From an uncultured Clostridia bacterium (GTDB lineage Bacteria > Bacillota > Clostridia > Christensenellales > UBA1242): a stretch of 64,000 nt of DNA. Positions 43,584 through 53,174 of the stretch are shown here, in pieces (position 1 is the first letter of the stretch; the number at the start of each line of letters is the position of its first letter). Position numbers and translations under genes: made by a program. The notes under the pieces are model-generated. The model was given only the letters and a program-made list of their open reading frames with translations, made no database searches and was not told where the DNA came from. The stretch lies in contig CAKVHW010000005.1 of assembly GCA_934754495.1 (NCBI GenBank), positions 1 through 64,000 on the forward strand, given 5' to 3'.

Positions 43584-46500
43584 ATGAATTTTAAACAATT
43601 AGAAATGGTTGGGTTTAAATCATTTGCCGACCCAATTAAACTTACTTTTAGTGATGGAATTACGGCAATCGTTGGGCCAAATGGTTGCGGAAAAAGTAAT
43701 GTTGCCGATGCAATTAGATGGGTACTTGGCGAACAAAGCAGTAAGATGCTTCGTGGTAGCGTTATGCAAGATGTTATTTTTAAAGGCACAGAAAAACGTA
43801 AAAGCCTAAGTTTTTGTGAAGTTTCACTTTGCTTTGACAACACCAACCGTATTTTCAAAGTTGATTATGATGAGATTGTTATTACTCGTAAATTGTATCG
43901 TAGTGGTGATAGCGAATATCTTATAAACCGTACCCCTTGCAGATTAAAGGATATTATAGACCTGCTTCACGATAGTGGTATTGGTAAAAGTGGTTATTCT
44001 ATTATTGGGCAAGGTAAAGTAGAAGAAATTATTAACTCAAAACCAGAAGATAGGCGTGCAATTTTTGAAGAAGCAGCAGGAATCTCTAAGTTTAAGTTTA
44101 AAAAAGTTGAAGCTGAAAGAAAACTTGCTCGTACACAAGACAACTTGACACGTATCAATGATATCATTCAAGAAATTGACAAACAACTTGCACCATTAAA
44201 ACGTCAGTCAGAAACAGCAAAAATCTATCTTGATTTGAAAGAAAAATTAAAAGTTTTGGAGATTAATGCTTATATTTATCAATACGATTATGCAAGTGAA
44301 AATAAGGCTGCAATCCAACAAAAAATTGACGCAATCGTTGAAGAAATGAATTTACGTCAAAGTGACTTAGATGCAACAATTAATGACTATAACGAAACTT
44401 TTAATGAAATAAACAGCCTTGACGAAAATATTGCAAAAACACGTGACAAAATTTTGGAACTAACCGTTGGAATTGAAAAACAAATGGGCGAAACCAATCT
44501 TATTATGGAACGTGTTAGAAATATTGAAGCAGAAGTTGATAGACTAAATGGCGAACTTACAAAAGCCGAAACAAAACGCAACGAACTTAACGAAGCACTA
44601 TATAGCAATAAGGTTGCTAGCGAAAATAAAAAAGAAAAACTATATACCTTAAAGCATAGTGCAAGCGAACTTGAAGATAAGTATAATAGTGTTTTTAGTG
44701 AACTAGAAAGTGGCGAAATGGCTACTAAAGAAGCCCAAAAACGACTATTTGCATCTATTGAAAAGATTGGTGATACTAAGGCTAGAATTTCCGCTTTGCA
44801 AGTTGAAAAAACAACTTACTTAAAAGAAATTGACCAAATTACCACCGATAGCAATGAATTAAAAGATGTTCAGACTGATAAGGTTAATGAATATAGAGCG
44901 CATGAAGGCGAAATGCAAAAGTTGTTTAGCGAAAAGGGCAAAATGAAATTTGACCTTGACGAACTAATCGACAAACAAACAGCCAAATACAACGAAATTA
45001 AATATACAGAAAATGAAATTAATGAGTTGTCTTCAAATATTTTAAGCCTTAACAACCGTAAAAAATTGCTTTTAGATATGCAAAAAGAATATGAAGGCTT
45101 TAATGGTAGTGTTAAAAGATTGCTTACAGATGCCGAACAAAATAAAGACCTTAAAAATAAGATTGTAGGTGTTTTGGCAAACCTTATTAAAGTGCCAGAA
45201 ACATACCAAACAGCAATTGAAATGGCTCTTGGTAGTGCGGTTCAAAACATTGTAACTCGCACCGATGAAGAAGCAAAACAACTTATTGCATACCTAAAAC
45301 AAATGGAGTATGGTAGGGTAACTTTCCTTCCAATCAACTCAATTAAACCACGTTATTTTGACCGTAACAACGCAAAATTTTTAAGCAGTACAGGTTGTTT
45401 TGGTCTTGCAAGCGACCTTATTACATATGATAAAAACATTGCAAATATTATATCAAGTTTGCTAGGAACAACAGCAATTGTTAATAATATTAATAATGCA
45501 GTTAGTATTGCGAAACAAAGTGGTTATGCATTTAGAATAGTAACACTTGAAGGCGAAATTATAAGTCCACAAGGTAGTATTACTGGTGGTAGCCGTAAGT
45601 CACAATTTACAACCCTTTTGGCAAGGGATAACAACATTAAACTAGCAGAAGAACAACTTTCGAAACTTGAAGGTCAAAAACAACAAAAAATGGCTTTGCT
45701 TGGTGATTTAAACGATCAACACAAATCACTTACTGCAAGCATTAATGACTTGACTAATAAGCTAAGAGAAGCCGAAATTTCTTATGCACAAATTAGTGAG
45801 ATTGTTAAAAACGAAGGTGCTTATGTGTCAGAATTAGAAGCAAGACAAAACAAATTTGCTTCCGATATGGCAAAAGCAAAACAAATGGTTATTTCAATTG
45901 ATGGCGAACTTGGAAAACTATCTAATGATCCTGATATAAAATTAAGTGAAGTTGCTATTGGTGAAGATAATCAATTTGATGACCTTAAAAACAAAAAAGA
46001 GCAGTATATTAGCGAACTTACAAACATGAAAGTTGAAATTGCATCTTTGGAAAGCGAACTAGTTGCACTTGCTCAAGAAAAAGAACGTTTGGAAACCGAA
46101 CTTAATGCTTGTGAAGCCGAAATTAAAACAATATCGCCAAGTTATGAGAAAAACAAACAACAACTAGCAGTATTAAAACTTAATGCAACACATTCACAAG
46201 GCAGTATTCAGGCAAATGAAATTAACGAAGAACTAAACAAAACAAAACAAACGCTTGATGCATTAAATTCTAGTAAGGTTGAACTTCAATCTAAACTAAG
46301 GCTTTTGGAAGAACAACGTATGAACTTCACAGCCGAAGTAAATAGATTGCAAGACAAAAAATATCAACAAGACCTTAACCTTACTAAGGTTGATACCGAT
46401 ATTGAAACAATGCAAGAACGTGTTTGGACAGAATACGAAGTTACATATGCAACCGCTGTTGATTACAAACAAGAAATGTTTAATATTAAAGAAGCACTTC

Positions 46501-47156
46501 CAGAAATTAGCAGGCTAAAAAAGGAAATCAACAAACTTGGTCATGTTAACGTTAATGCTATTGAAGACTATAAGTTGTTGTTGGAACGTCATGGTAGTAT
46601 GTACGAACAAGCCCAAGATCTAATTAAAGCCGAAGACGACCTAAAACAAATTATTAAAGAACTTTCTGCTGAAATGAAAGAACGTTTCGAAACCGAATTT
46701 AATAAGATTAACGATAACTTTGGTAGGGTGTTCCAAACATTGTTTGGTGGTGGAAAGGCTCGCCTAGAACTAGTGGAAAGCAACGATGTACTAGAAGCTG
46801 GTGTTGATATTATTGCTGAGCCACCAGGAAAGAAACTTAGCAACATTACACTTCTAAGTGGTGGTGAAAAATCACTTACAGCTATTGCAATTTTGTTTGC
46901 AATTTTGCAATTAAAACCAATGCCTTTCTGTTTGCTAGATGAAATTGAAGCAGCCCTAGATGAAGCCAATGTTGAAAGGTTTGCAAAGTACCTTAAAAAC
47001 TATTCACAAGACACTCAATTTATTGTTATTACCCACAAAAAACCAACAATGGAACATGCTGATGTGCTATATGGTGTAACAATGGAAGAAAAAGGTGTAA
47101 GTAAGATAGTTTCAGTTAAACTAAGTGAAGCAATTAAAAATGTGGAGAGTAGATAA
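43584..47156 (+). CDS. smc: chromosome partition protein SMC
   Basis: ATPase of the condensin complex with ScpA and ScpB. The N-terminal Walker A is VGPNGCGKSN. Two long coiled coils flank the hinge, at about residues 515-665, which includes GRVTFLPINSI and EGEIISPQGSITGG. The C-terminal signature LLSGGEKSLTAIA and Walker B FCLLDEIEAALDEAN complete the head. It is 1190 residues. Its stop overlaps the ftsY start by one base. Confidence 0.97.
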   Translation: MNFKQLEMVGFKSFADPIKLTFSDGITAIVGPNGCGKSNVADAIRWVLGEQSSKMLRGSVMQDVIFKGTEKRKSLSFCEVSLCFDNTNRIFKVDYDEIVITRKLYRSGDSEYLINRTPCRLKDIIDLLHDSGIGKSGYSIIGQGKVEEIINSKPEDRRAIFEEAAGISKFKFKKVEAERKLARTQDNLTRINDIIQEIDKQLAPLKRQSETAKIYLDLKEKLKVLEINAYIYQYDYASENKAAIQQKIDAIVEEMNLRQSDLDATINDYNETFNEINSLDENIAKTRDKILELTVGIEKQMGETNLIMERVRNIEAEVDRLNGELTKAETKRNELNEALYSNKVASENKKEKLYTLKHSASELEDKYNSVFSELESGEMATKEAQKRLFASIEKIGDTKARISALQVEKTTYLKEIDQITTDSNELKDVQTDKVNEYRAHEGEMQKLFSEKGKMKFDLDELIDKQTAKYNEIKYTENEINELSSNILSLNNRKKLLLDMQKEYEGFNGSVKRLLTDAEQNKDLKNKIVGVLANLIKVPETYQTAIEMALGSAVQNIVTRTDEEAKQLIAYLKQMEYGRVTFLPINSIKPRYFDRNNAKFLSSTGCFGLASDLITYDKNIANIISSLLGTTAIVNNINNAVSIAKQSGYAFRIVTLEGEIISPQGSITGGSRKSQFTTLLARDNNIKLAEEQLSKLEGQKQQKMALLGDLNDQHKSLTASINDLTNKLREAEISYAQISEIVKNEGAYVSELEARQNKFASDMAKAKQMVISIDGELGKLSNDPDIKLSEVAIGEDNQFDDLKNKKEQYISELTNMKVEIASLESELVALAQEKERLETELNACEAEIKTISPSYEKNKQQLAVLKLNATHSQGSIQANEINEELNKTKQTLDALNSSKVELQSKLRLLEEQRMNFTAEVNRLQDKKYQQDLNLTKVDTDIETMQERVWTEYEVTYATAVDYKQEMFNIKEALPEISRLKKEINKLGHVNVNAIEDYKLLLERHGSMYEQAQDLIKAEDDLKQIIKELSAEMKERFETEFNKINDNFGRVFQTLFGGGKARLELVESNDVLEAGVDIIAEPPGKKLSNITLLSGGEKSLTAIAILFAILQLKPMPFCLLDEIEAALDEANVERFAKYLKNYSQDTQFIVITHKKPTMEHADVLYGVTMEEKGVSKIVSVKLSEAIKNVESR

Positions 47157-48061
47157 TGGGGTTTTTCAAAAAAATATTTGGTGGACTAAAAAAGACTAAA
47201 GATGCAATTGCAAGTAAACTTAACTCAATTTTTTATGGCGAACTTGATGACGAATTTTACGAAGAACTAGAATACGTGCTAATTAGCAGTGACATTGGCA
47301 CCGAAGCAACAACAGAGATTATTGAAAATGTTAAAAAGTTGGCTAAAAAGCAAAAAGTTAAAACCGAAAAAGAGTTTTATGCTTTGCTAAAAACAGCAAT
47401 GGCAGAACTACTTGAAGTTGGGAAACAAAACGACAATTACCCAAAACTAATTACTTTTGTGGGTGTTAATGGTGTGGGCAAAACCACAACAATTGGCAGA
47501 CTTGCTAATTACTATAAAAGTGAAGGACATTCGGTATTATTAGTTGCTGGTGACACATTCCGTGCTGCCGCAACCGAACAACTTACCGAGTGGTCAAAAC
47601 GTGCAAAGGTGCGTATTGTAAAGTACGGTGAAGGCGTTGACCCAGGCAGTGTTGTGTACGATGGTGTTAAAAGTGCAGTGGCTAAAAAAGAAGATGTTGT
47701 ACTTGTTGATACAGCTGGTAGACTTCACACAAAATCAAACCTTATGGAAGAACTAAAAAAGATTAACAAGATTATTGAAAAAGAGTGGACTAGTCTTGGT
47801 TATGCTCATGAAAACTATCTTGTAATTGATGCCACAACTGGTCAAAATGCTTTGCAACAAGTTGAAGAATTTAACAAAACTGTTGGACTAGACGGCATTG
47901 TTCTTACAAAACTTGACGGAACAGCCAAGGGTGGTGTTGTGTTTGCAATCGCCAAAGAATATGGTCTTCCTATTAAATTTGTTGGAGTAGGCGAAGGACT
48001 TGATGATATTATTCCATTTAATGCAACCGATTTTGTAAACGGACTTTTTGACACAGAGTAA
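47156..48061 (+). CDS. ftsY: SRP receptor FtsY
   Basis: GTPase that docks the signal recognition particle at the membrane. A short basic N-terminus (MGFFKKIFGGLKK) replaces the long acidic A domain of proteobacteria. NG-domain motifs are GVNGVGKTTTIGRLA, GDTFRAAATEQL, DTAGRL and TKLDGTAKGG. It is 301 residues, and coupled to smc. Confidence 0.96.
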   Translation: MGFFKKIFGGLKKTKDAIASKLNSIFYGELDDEFYEELEYVLISSDIGTEATTEIIENVKKLAKKQKVKTEKEFYALLKTAMAELLEVGKQNDNYPKLITFVGVNGVGKTTTIGRLANYYKSEGHSVLLVAGDTFRAAATEQLTEWSKRAKVRIVKYGEGVDPGSVVYDGVKSAVAKKEDVVLVDTAGRLHTKSNLMEELKKINKIIEKEWTSLGYAHENYLVIDATTGQNALQQVEEFNKTVGLDGIVLTKLDGTAKGGVVFAIAKEYGLPIKFVGVGEGLDDIIPFNATDFVNGLFDTE

Positions 48062-48082
48062 TAAAAAAGTTAAAAATAATTG

Positions 48083-48111
48083 TTGACAAGTAAATAAGTA
48101 TATATTATAAT
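48083..48111 (+). promoter_or_regulatory. promoter of ylxM-ffh
   Basis: TTGACA (48083-48088) and TATAAT (48106-48111), 17-base spacer, full consensus. Confidence 0.85.
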
Positions 48112-48112
48112 G

Positions 48113-48142
48113 GTGTAAAGTAAAAATACTTTACACTGTTAT
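48113..48142 (+). terminator. perfect dyad at the ylxM start site, probable ftsY terminator
   Basis: Stem GTGTAAAGTA/TACTTTACAC (10 bp, perfect), loop AAAA, then a T-rich stretch. It begins two bases after the -10 box of the ylxM promoter, so the ylxM transcript would start within the left arm. It can serve as terminator for smc-ftsY or as an operator. Confidence 0.65.
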
Positions 48143-48163
48143 TTTTTATTTGGAGTTTTTGAA

Positions 48164-48457
48164 ATGGAGTTAAATAATATTGTTGTTATTAACAATTTAT
48201 TAGATGCTTATGGCAAGCTTCTTACTAAAAAACAACAACAAATTATGGATTATTATTATAAATCTAATTATTCGTTGTCCGAAATAGCAGAATCGCTAGG
48301 AATCACAAGGCAGGCGGTTAATTTTAGCTTAAAACAATCTTTGGAATCGCTGAATAACTATGAAGAAAAGTTACATTTGGTTGAAATTAAAAATATTGTT
48401 TTAAAAAGTGAAAATAGCGAATTAAAAAATAAATTACTATCTAAAATGGAGGAGTAA
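48164..48457 (+). CDS. ylxM: SRP-associated helix-turn-helix protein YlxM
   Basis: UPF0122 family protein encoded before ffh. The sigma-region-4-like fold is seen as LLTKKQQQIMDYYYKSNYS and LSEIAESLGITRQAVNFSL. It is 97 residues. In streptococci YlxM assists Ffh and scRNA. Its stop overlaps the ffh start by one base. Confidence 0.93.
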   Translation: MELNNIVVINNLLDAYGKLLTKKQQQIMDYYYKSNYSLSEIAESLGITRQAVNFSLKQSLESLNNYEEKLHLVEIKNIVLKSENSELKNKLLSKMEE

Positions 48458-49782
48458 TGGCTTTATTTGGAAGTTTAAGTGAAAAGTTATCACACGTTTT
48501 TAGTAAAATTACCAAACGTGGAACACTTACCGAACTTGAGATAAAAAATGCAATGCGTGAAATCCGTGTTGCACTTTTAGAAGCAGACGTTAACTTTTTA
48601 GTTGTTAAAGACTTAGTTGCTAAAATAAGTGAAAAGTGTTCAGGCGAAAGGGTTATGAAAAGCCTTACCCCTGGTCAACAAGTTGTTAAGATTGTTAATG
48701 AAGAACTTACAGCCCTTATGGGTAGCACTAATAGTAAGTTGGCTGTTGCAAGCAATCCGCCTACAATTATTTTAATGTGCGGTCTTCAAGGTGCGGGCAA
48801 AACCACAATGTGTGGCAAACTTGCTAAATACCTTAAAAAACAAGGCAAAAAACCTTTGCTTGTTGCATGTGATATTTATCGTCCTGCAGCCATTAACCAA
48901 TTAAAGGTTGTAGGTAAGTCGGTAGACACCGAAGTGTATGACGAAGGCACTAGTAAACCTGCAAAAACATCGGCTAATGCTGTAAAGTATGCTTTAAAGA
49001 AAGGCTACGATACTGTTATTATTGATACCGCTGGTAGACTTCATATTAATGACGAACTTATGGACGAACTTAACGAAATTAAAAAGACAGTTAAGCCTAC
49101 CGAAATTTTGCTTACAGTAGATAGTATGACAGGTCAAGATGCAGTTAATGTTGCTACAACATTCAACGAAAAACTTGATATTACTGGTGTTATTCTTACA
49201 AAGCTTGACGGTGATACTCGTGGTGGTGCAGCACTTAGCATTAAGGCTGTAACCAATAAGCCAATTAAGTTTTGCGGAACTGGTGAAAAAATGGACGACA
49301 TTGAGCCATTCTACCCAGACCGTATGGCAAGCCGTATTCTAAATATGGGCGATGTGCTTACACTTATTGAAAAAGCGCAAGAAAGTATCAATGAAGAAGA
49401 AGCTAAGAAAATGGAGAAAAAGTTAAGAGAGAATTCGTTTACTCTTGACGATTATTTAGTTCAATTTTCTCAACTTAAGAAAATGGGAAATATTTCCGAT
49501 ATTATTAATATGATACCGGGTGCAGGAAAGTTGAAATTGAATGAAAACAGCATTGATGAAAAAACTCTTGAAAAGAATAAAAGCATTATTCTTAGCATGA
49601 CTAAGGAAGAACGTGAAAATCCTGACATTATAAAGGGCAGTAGAAAAAAACGTATCGCTTCTGGTAGTGGAACAACTATTCAAGATGTTAACATTTTACT
49701 TAAACAATTCTATGGTGCTAAAGACATGATTAAAATGTTTAACGGAAACAAAAAATTTGGTGGTATGAAATTACCATTCTAA
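48457..49782 (+). CDS. ffh: signal recognition particle protein Ffh
   Basis: GTPase that binds 4.5S/scRNA and signal peptides. The N domain begins ALFGSLSEKLSHVF; the G domain has GLQGAGKTTMCGKL, DTAGRLHI and TKLDGDTRGG; the M domain (about 300-441) has the RNA-binding GSRKKRIASGSGTTIQDVN and the Met-rich C-terminus. It is 441 residues with a GGAGGAG site. Confidence 0.97.
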   Translation: MALFGSLSEKLSHVFSKITKRGTLTELEIKNAMREIRVALLEADVNFLVVKDLVAKISEKCSGERVMKSLTPGQQVVKIVNEELTALMGSTNSKLAVASNPPTIILMCGLQGAGKTTMCGKLAKYLKKQGKKPLLVACDIYRPAAINQLKVVGKSVDTEVYDEGTSKPAKTSANAVKYALKKGYDTVIIDTAGRLHINDELMDELNEIKKTVKPTEILLTVDSMTGQDAVNVATTFNEKLDITGVILTKLDGDTRGGAALSIKAVTNKPIKFCGTGEKMDDIEPFYPDRMASRILNMGDVLTLIEKAQESINEEEAKKMEKKLRENSFTLDDYLVQFSQLKKMGNISDIINMIPGAGKLKLNENSIDEKTLEKNKSIILSMTKEERENPDIIKGSRKKRIASGSGTTIQDVNILLKQFYGAKDMIKMFNGNKKFGGMKLPF

Positions 49783-49884
49783 TGCTAAATAGTTTAGCAA
49801 ACAACATAGTTTTTTAGTCTTTTTTTGATAGTAAAAATGCTATATAAAAAAAGTTTATATATTAAAACAAAAGGAGAAATAAAA

Positions 49885-50181
49885 ATGGCAGTAAAAATTA
49901 GACTTACTAGACTTGGTGACAAACATTCACCTTTCTACAGAATTGTAGTTACAGATTCTAGAAAAGCAAGAGATGGTGAATACCTAGAAAAACTTGGTAC
50001 TTTCAATCCTCTTACAGACCCTGTTCAAGTAGTTTTAGACGAAGAACGTACTAAATACTGGCTTGGTACTGGCGCTCAACCAACCGAAACTGCACGTACA
50101 ATTTTGGTTAACAAGGGATTATTAAAACCTATGGCAAAAAGAGCTCCAAAAACAGACAAAAAGAAAAAAGAAAACAAATAA
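49885..50181 (+). CDS. rpsP: 30S ribosomal protein S16
   Basis: Small-subunit assembly protein, 98 residues, starting MAVKIRLTRLGDKHSPFYRI. I chose ATG 49885, preceded by AAAGGAG; an in-frame start at 49825 would add a 20-residue tail unlike any S16. The C-terminus is Lys-rich. The S16-KH pair is conserved in Firmicutes. Confidence 0.96.
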   Translation: MAVKIRLTRLGDKHSPFYRIVVTDSRKARDGEYLEKLGTFNPLTDPVQVVLDEERTKYWLGTGAQPTETARTILVNKGLLKPMAKRAPKTDKKKKENK

Positions 50182-50192
50182 TTAGGTGATGT

Positions 50193-50429
50193 ATGGAAGA
50201 ATTAGTTAGATACATTGCATGCGCACTTGTTGGAAATGACAACATTAAAGTTGAATCCAAAAAGGAAAGTGACAAGGTTACTGTTCTAACTGTTTTGGCA
50301 ACTAAAGACGATATGGGCAAAATTATTGGCCGTAACGGAAAAGTGGCTAATAGCATTAGAACTCTAGTTAAGTCAGCGTCATTAAAATCAGGAATTCGTT
50401 ATATTGTTAAGATTAACGAATTAGTGTAA
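50193..50429 (+). CDS. khpA: KH-domain RNA-binding protein KhpA
   Basis: A 78-residue single KH domain of the YlqC/KhpA family, with the GxxG loop in IIGRNGKVANSIRT. In Firmicutes it works with KhpB in RNA binding and cell-size control. TTAGGTG precedes the ATG. It follows rpsP by eleven bases and ends in a terminator. Confidence 0.94.
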   Translation: MEELVRYIACALVGNDNIKVESKKESDKVTVLTVLATKDDMGKIIGRNGKVANSIRTLVKSASLKSGIRYIVKINELV

Positions 50430-50431
50430 TT

Positions 50432-50460
50432 AAAAAGAGCATTACAAATGCTCTTTTTTT
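50432..50460 (+). terminator. terminator of rpsP-khpA
   Basis: Stem AGAGCAT/ATGCTCT extended by A-T pairs, then eight T. Confidence 0.85.
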
Positions 50461-50461
50461 A

Positions 50462-50491
50462 TTGAAAAATCGCCTTTAAATATGATATACT
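50462..50491 (+). promoter_or_regulatory. promoter of the rimM operon
   Basis: TTGAAA (50462-50467), 18-base spacer, TATACT (50486-50491), directly after the preceding terminator. Confidence 0.7.
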
Positions 50492-50510
50492 TAATTATTA
50501 GGAGATTATT

Positions 50511-51005
50511 ATGGAACAATTAGGAATTATTACAAAACCACAAGGATTAAAAGGTGAGTTTAGAGTAAACACCGATTATTTTGATTTTACACCTATTAAG
50601 AAACTAAAAAATGTTACCATTGGTGGCATCTCATACGATGTAGAAAAAGTGGTTTTGCGCGATAGTTTTGTTGTATTAAAAGTAAAAGGAATTGACACTT
50701 GCGAACAAGCTGAAGAATTACGCAATGTGCCAATTTATTGTGAGTTAAAGCCATTTTTAGCAGATAATGAAGTTTTTGTAAAAGATATTTTGGGTTTTGA
50801 CCTTATAGGCAAACAATCTAATTTTAAAATTGGCACATTAGTTAGCATTGACGACTATGGCAAAATGGAAGTATACAATGCGGAGTATAATGGCAAAACT
50901 TTTTCGTTTCCAAATGTTAGAGATGTGATTTTAAAGTTTGATTTAAACAAAAAACAAATTCTTGTAGATGAATATGTTTTACAAGAAATTAGGGTGGACG
51001 ATTAA
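50511..51005 (+). CDS. rimM: 16S rRNA processing protein RimM
   Basis: 30S maturation factor that binds S19. N-terminal domain starts LGIITKPQGLKGEFRV, and the PRC-barrel C-terminal half holds ILGFDLIGKQ and FPNVRDVI. It is 164 residues. Its stop overlaps the trmD start by one base. Confidence 0.93.
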   Translation: MEQLGIITKPQGLKGEFRVNTDYFDFTPIKKLKNVTIGGISYDVEKVVLRDSFVVLKVKGIDTCEQAEELRNVPIYCELKPFLADNEVFVKDILGFDLIGKQSNFKIGTLVSIDDYGKMEVYNAEYNGKTFSFPNVRDVILKFDLNKKQILVDEYVLQEIRVDD

Positions 51006-51673
51006 TGAAAATAGATATTCTTACAATTTTCCCAGAAATGTTTGCACCGCTTCAAACTAGCCTAATAGGGAAAGCGGTTGAAAATAATAAAGTTGAAATT
51101 AACATTATAGACATTCGCCCATTTTCAGCCGAAAAGCACAAGAAAACCGATGATTACCCATTTGGTGGTGGCGATGGAATGGTTATGACACCACAACCAC
51201 TTTATGACGCAATTATGAGTGTTAAAAAAGAAAACTCACACGTTGTGTATTTGTCGCCAAAGGGTAGAGTGTTAAATCAAAACATTGTTAAAGAATTTGC
51301 TACCATTTACGAACATTTAGTGCTAGTATGTGGTCACTATGAAGGTATTGACGAACGTGTTATTACACTTTGTGTTGACGAACAAATTAGTATAGGTGAC
51401 TATGTTCTTACTGGCGGAGAAATTCCAGCAATGGCACTAACAGATGCCATTTTACGTTATGTTCCTGATGTTTTGCACAACGAACATAGCACCGAAGACG
51501 AAAGTTTTAGTGAAAAATTGCTTGAATATCCACAATATACACGTCCACGTGAATTTATGGGGCTAAGTGTACCTGATGTGCTTGTTAATGGAAATCACAA
51601 GGAAATTGCCAAGTGGCGTGCCGAGCAAAAAATTAGCGAAACTAAAAAGTATCGTCCAGATTTGCTTGATTAA
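51005..51673 (+). CDS. trmD: tRNA (guanine37-N1)-methyltransferase TrmD
   Basis: Makes m1G37, which prevents frameshifting. The trefoil-knot SAM site includes VLVCGHYEGIDERV and ISIGDYVLTGGEIPAM. The N-terminus reads MKIDILTIFPEMF. It is 222 residues, slightly short of the usual 240. It is in the rimM-trmD pair; rplS, usually next, is moved downstream of yraN here. Confidence 0.96.
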   Translation: MKIDILTIFPEMFAPLQTSLIGKAVENNKVEINIIDIRPFSAEKHKKTDDYPFGGGDGMVMTPQPLYDAIMSVKKENSHVVYLSPKGRVLNQNIVKEFATIYEHLVLVCGHYEGIDERVITLCVDEQISIGDYVLTGGEIPAMALTDAILRYVPDVLHNEHSTEDESFSEKLLEYPQYTRPREFMGLSVPDVLVNGNHKEIAKWRAEQKISETKKYRPDLLD

Positions 51674-51691
51674 AATAATAAGGAAAAAAAT

Positions 51692-52576
51692 ATGATTATT
51701 CAATGGTTCCCAGGGCATATGAACAAAGCCCTAAAAATGATGCAAGAAGAAGTTAAAAAGGTAGATGCAGTAATATATGTGCTTGACTCTAGAGCACCTT
51801 TTTCTTGTGTTAATCCAAAGTTTACTAATATTATTGGTGATAAGCCAATTATATATGTTTTTAATAAAGCCGACATTGCCGATATGGAAAAAATTAGGGA
51901 ATGGGTGAAATATTTTAGCAAAGAAAACACTCGTTGTATTGTACTTAATAGCACAGCTAGTGGAAGCTCAACTAAAATAGTAACCGCTCTTAAAGATTTG
52001 CTTAAAGACCGCATAGAAAAGTATGCCAAGAAAGATGTTACACTTATTCTTAGAGCAATGATTGTCGGTGTGCCAAACTCAGGCAAAAGCACACTTGCCA
52101 ACAACCTATGTGGCAAAACAAAAGCAAAAGCCGAAAATCGTGCTGGTGTTACTCGTAGTAAACAATGGGTTAGGGTGGCAAACGATGTTGAAGTGCTTGA
52201 CACTCCTGGTACACTTTGGCCAGCCTTTAACAATAATCAGGTTGCACATCACCTTGCGTATATTGGAAGTATTAAAGAAGATGTGCTGGACATTCCAGAA
52301 CTTAGCCTTGATTTTATTGCAGATATAATAAAATTAGATAAGGGAATTTTAGAAAATAGATATTCCATAACAATAGAAGCCGAAGATACTTCGCTTATGG
52401 TTTTGGATAAAATATGTATATCACGTAAGTATGTTATGCGTGGTGGTGATATAGACTATGATAGGGGAAGTATGGCTTTAATTAGCGATTTTAAGCAAGG
52501 TCGCTTAGGTAATATTACATTAGAAAGTGTTAAAGACATAAGACGTCTATCAAAACGTGACCGAAAGGAAGACTAA
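51692..52576 (+). CDS. rbgA: ribosome biogenesis GTPase RbgA (YlqF)
   Basis: Circularly permuted GTPase for late 50S assembly. G4 (FNKADIAD) precedes G1 (GVPNSGKSTLANNL) and G3 (DTPGTLWP), as the family requires. N-terminal IIQWFPGHMNKAL is a hallmark. It is 294 residues, with AAGGA upstream. Confidence 0.95.
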   Translation: MIIQWFPGHMNKALKMMQEEVKKVDAVIYVLDSRAPFSCVNPKFTNIIGDKPIIYVFNKADIADMEKIREWVKYFSKENTRCIVLNSTASGSSTKIVTALKDLLKDRIEKYAKKDVTLILRAMIVGVPNSGKSTLANNLCGKTKAKAENRAGVTRSKQWVRVANDVEVLDTPGTLWPAFNNNQVAHHLAYIGSIKEDVLDIPELSLDFIADIIKLDKGILENRYSITIEAEDTSLMVLDKICISRKYVMRGGDIDYDRGSMALISDFKQGRLGNITLESVKDIRRLSKRDRKED

Positions 52577-52577
52577 T

Positions 52578-53174
52578 ATGCTAGATTACGAGAAAAAATA
52601 TTATGATGCTGGTTATACATTGGTTGCAGGAATTGACGAAGCGGGTCGTGGACCGCTTGCAGGCCCTGTGTGTGTTGCAATTGTCATTATGCCACAGGAT
52701 AATATTATTGAAGAAATAAATGATAGTAAAAAACTATCTGAGAAAAAACGTGAGATGTTGTACAATAAAATCATTGAAACCGCTATAAGCTATGATATAG
52801 AACTTATTGACGAAAAGATGATTGATAAAGTTAATATCTTAAATGCAACAAAACTTGGCATGTTAAAATGTATTGAAAACATTCCAGTTAAGCCCGAACT
52901 TGTGCTAATAGATGCGGTTAAAATTGATGGAGAAGTGCCAACTGTTAGCATTGTTCATGGCGATGCATTAAGTTATAATATTGCAGCGGCAAGTATTTTA
53001 GCAAAAGTAACACGTGATAGATTAATGGTAGAACTTGACGCAAAATATCCAAATTACAACTTTAAAAAGCATAAGGGTTATGGTACAAAAGAACATATTG
53101 AAGCCCTAAAAAAGTACGGGAAATGTGATATTCATCGTGATAGTTTTATAGGTCATTTTGTAGGTGAAAAGTGA
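52578..53174 (+). CDS. rnhB: ribonuclease HII
   Basis: Removes RNA from RNA-DNA hybrids and misinserted ribonucleotides. Catalytic acids are in GIDEAGRGPLAGPV and in LVLIDAVK. It is 198 residues from ATG 52578, which has AAAGGAAG upstream; an in-frame GTG at 52557 lies inside rbgA. It overlaps yraN by four bases. Confidence 0.95.
   Translation: MLDYEKKYYDAGYTLVAGIDEAGRGPLAGPVCVAIVIMPQDNIIEEINDSKKLSEKKREMLYNKIIETAISYDIELIDEKMIDKVNILNATKLGMLKCIENIPVKPELVLIDAVKIDGEVPTVSIVHGDALSYNIAAASILAKVTRDRLMVELDAKYPNYNFKKHKGYGTKEHIEALKKYGKCDIHRDSFIGHFVGEK

Noticed and set aside
49790..49830. ffh terminator at TGCTAAATAGTTTAGCA
   Set aside because: The short stem is separated from the T-run by about ten bases, so it is not a standard intrinsic terminator.
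49825..49884. N-terminally extended S16
   Set aside because: S16 starts MAVKIRL in all known cases, and ATG 49885 has an AAAGGAG site.
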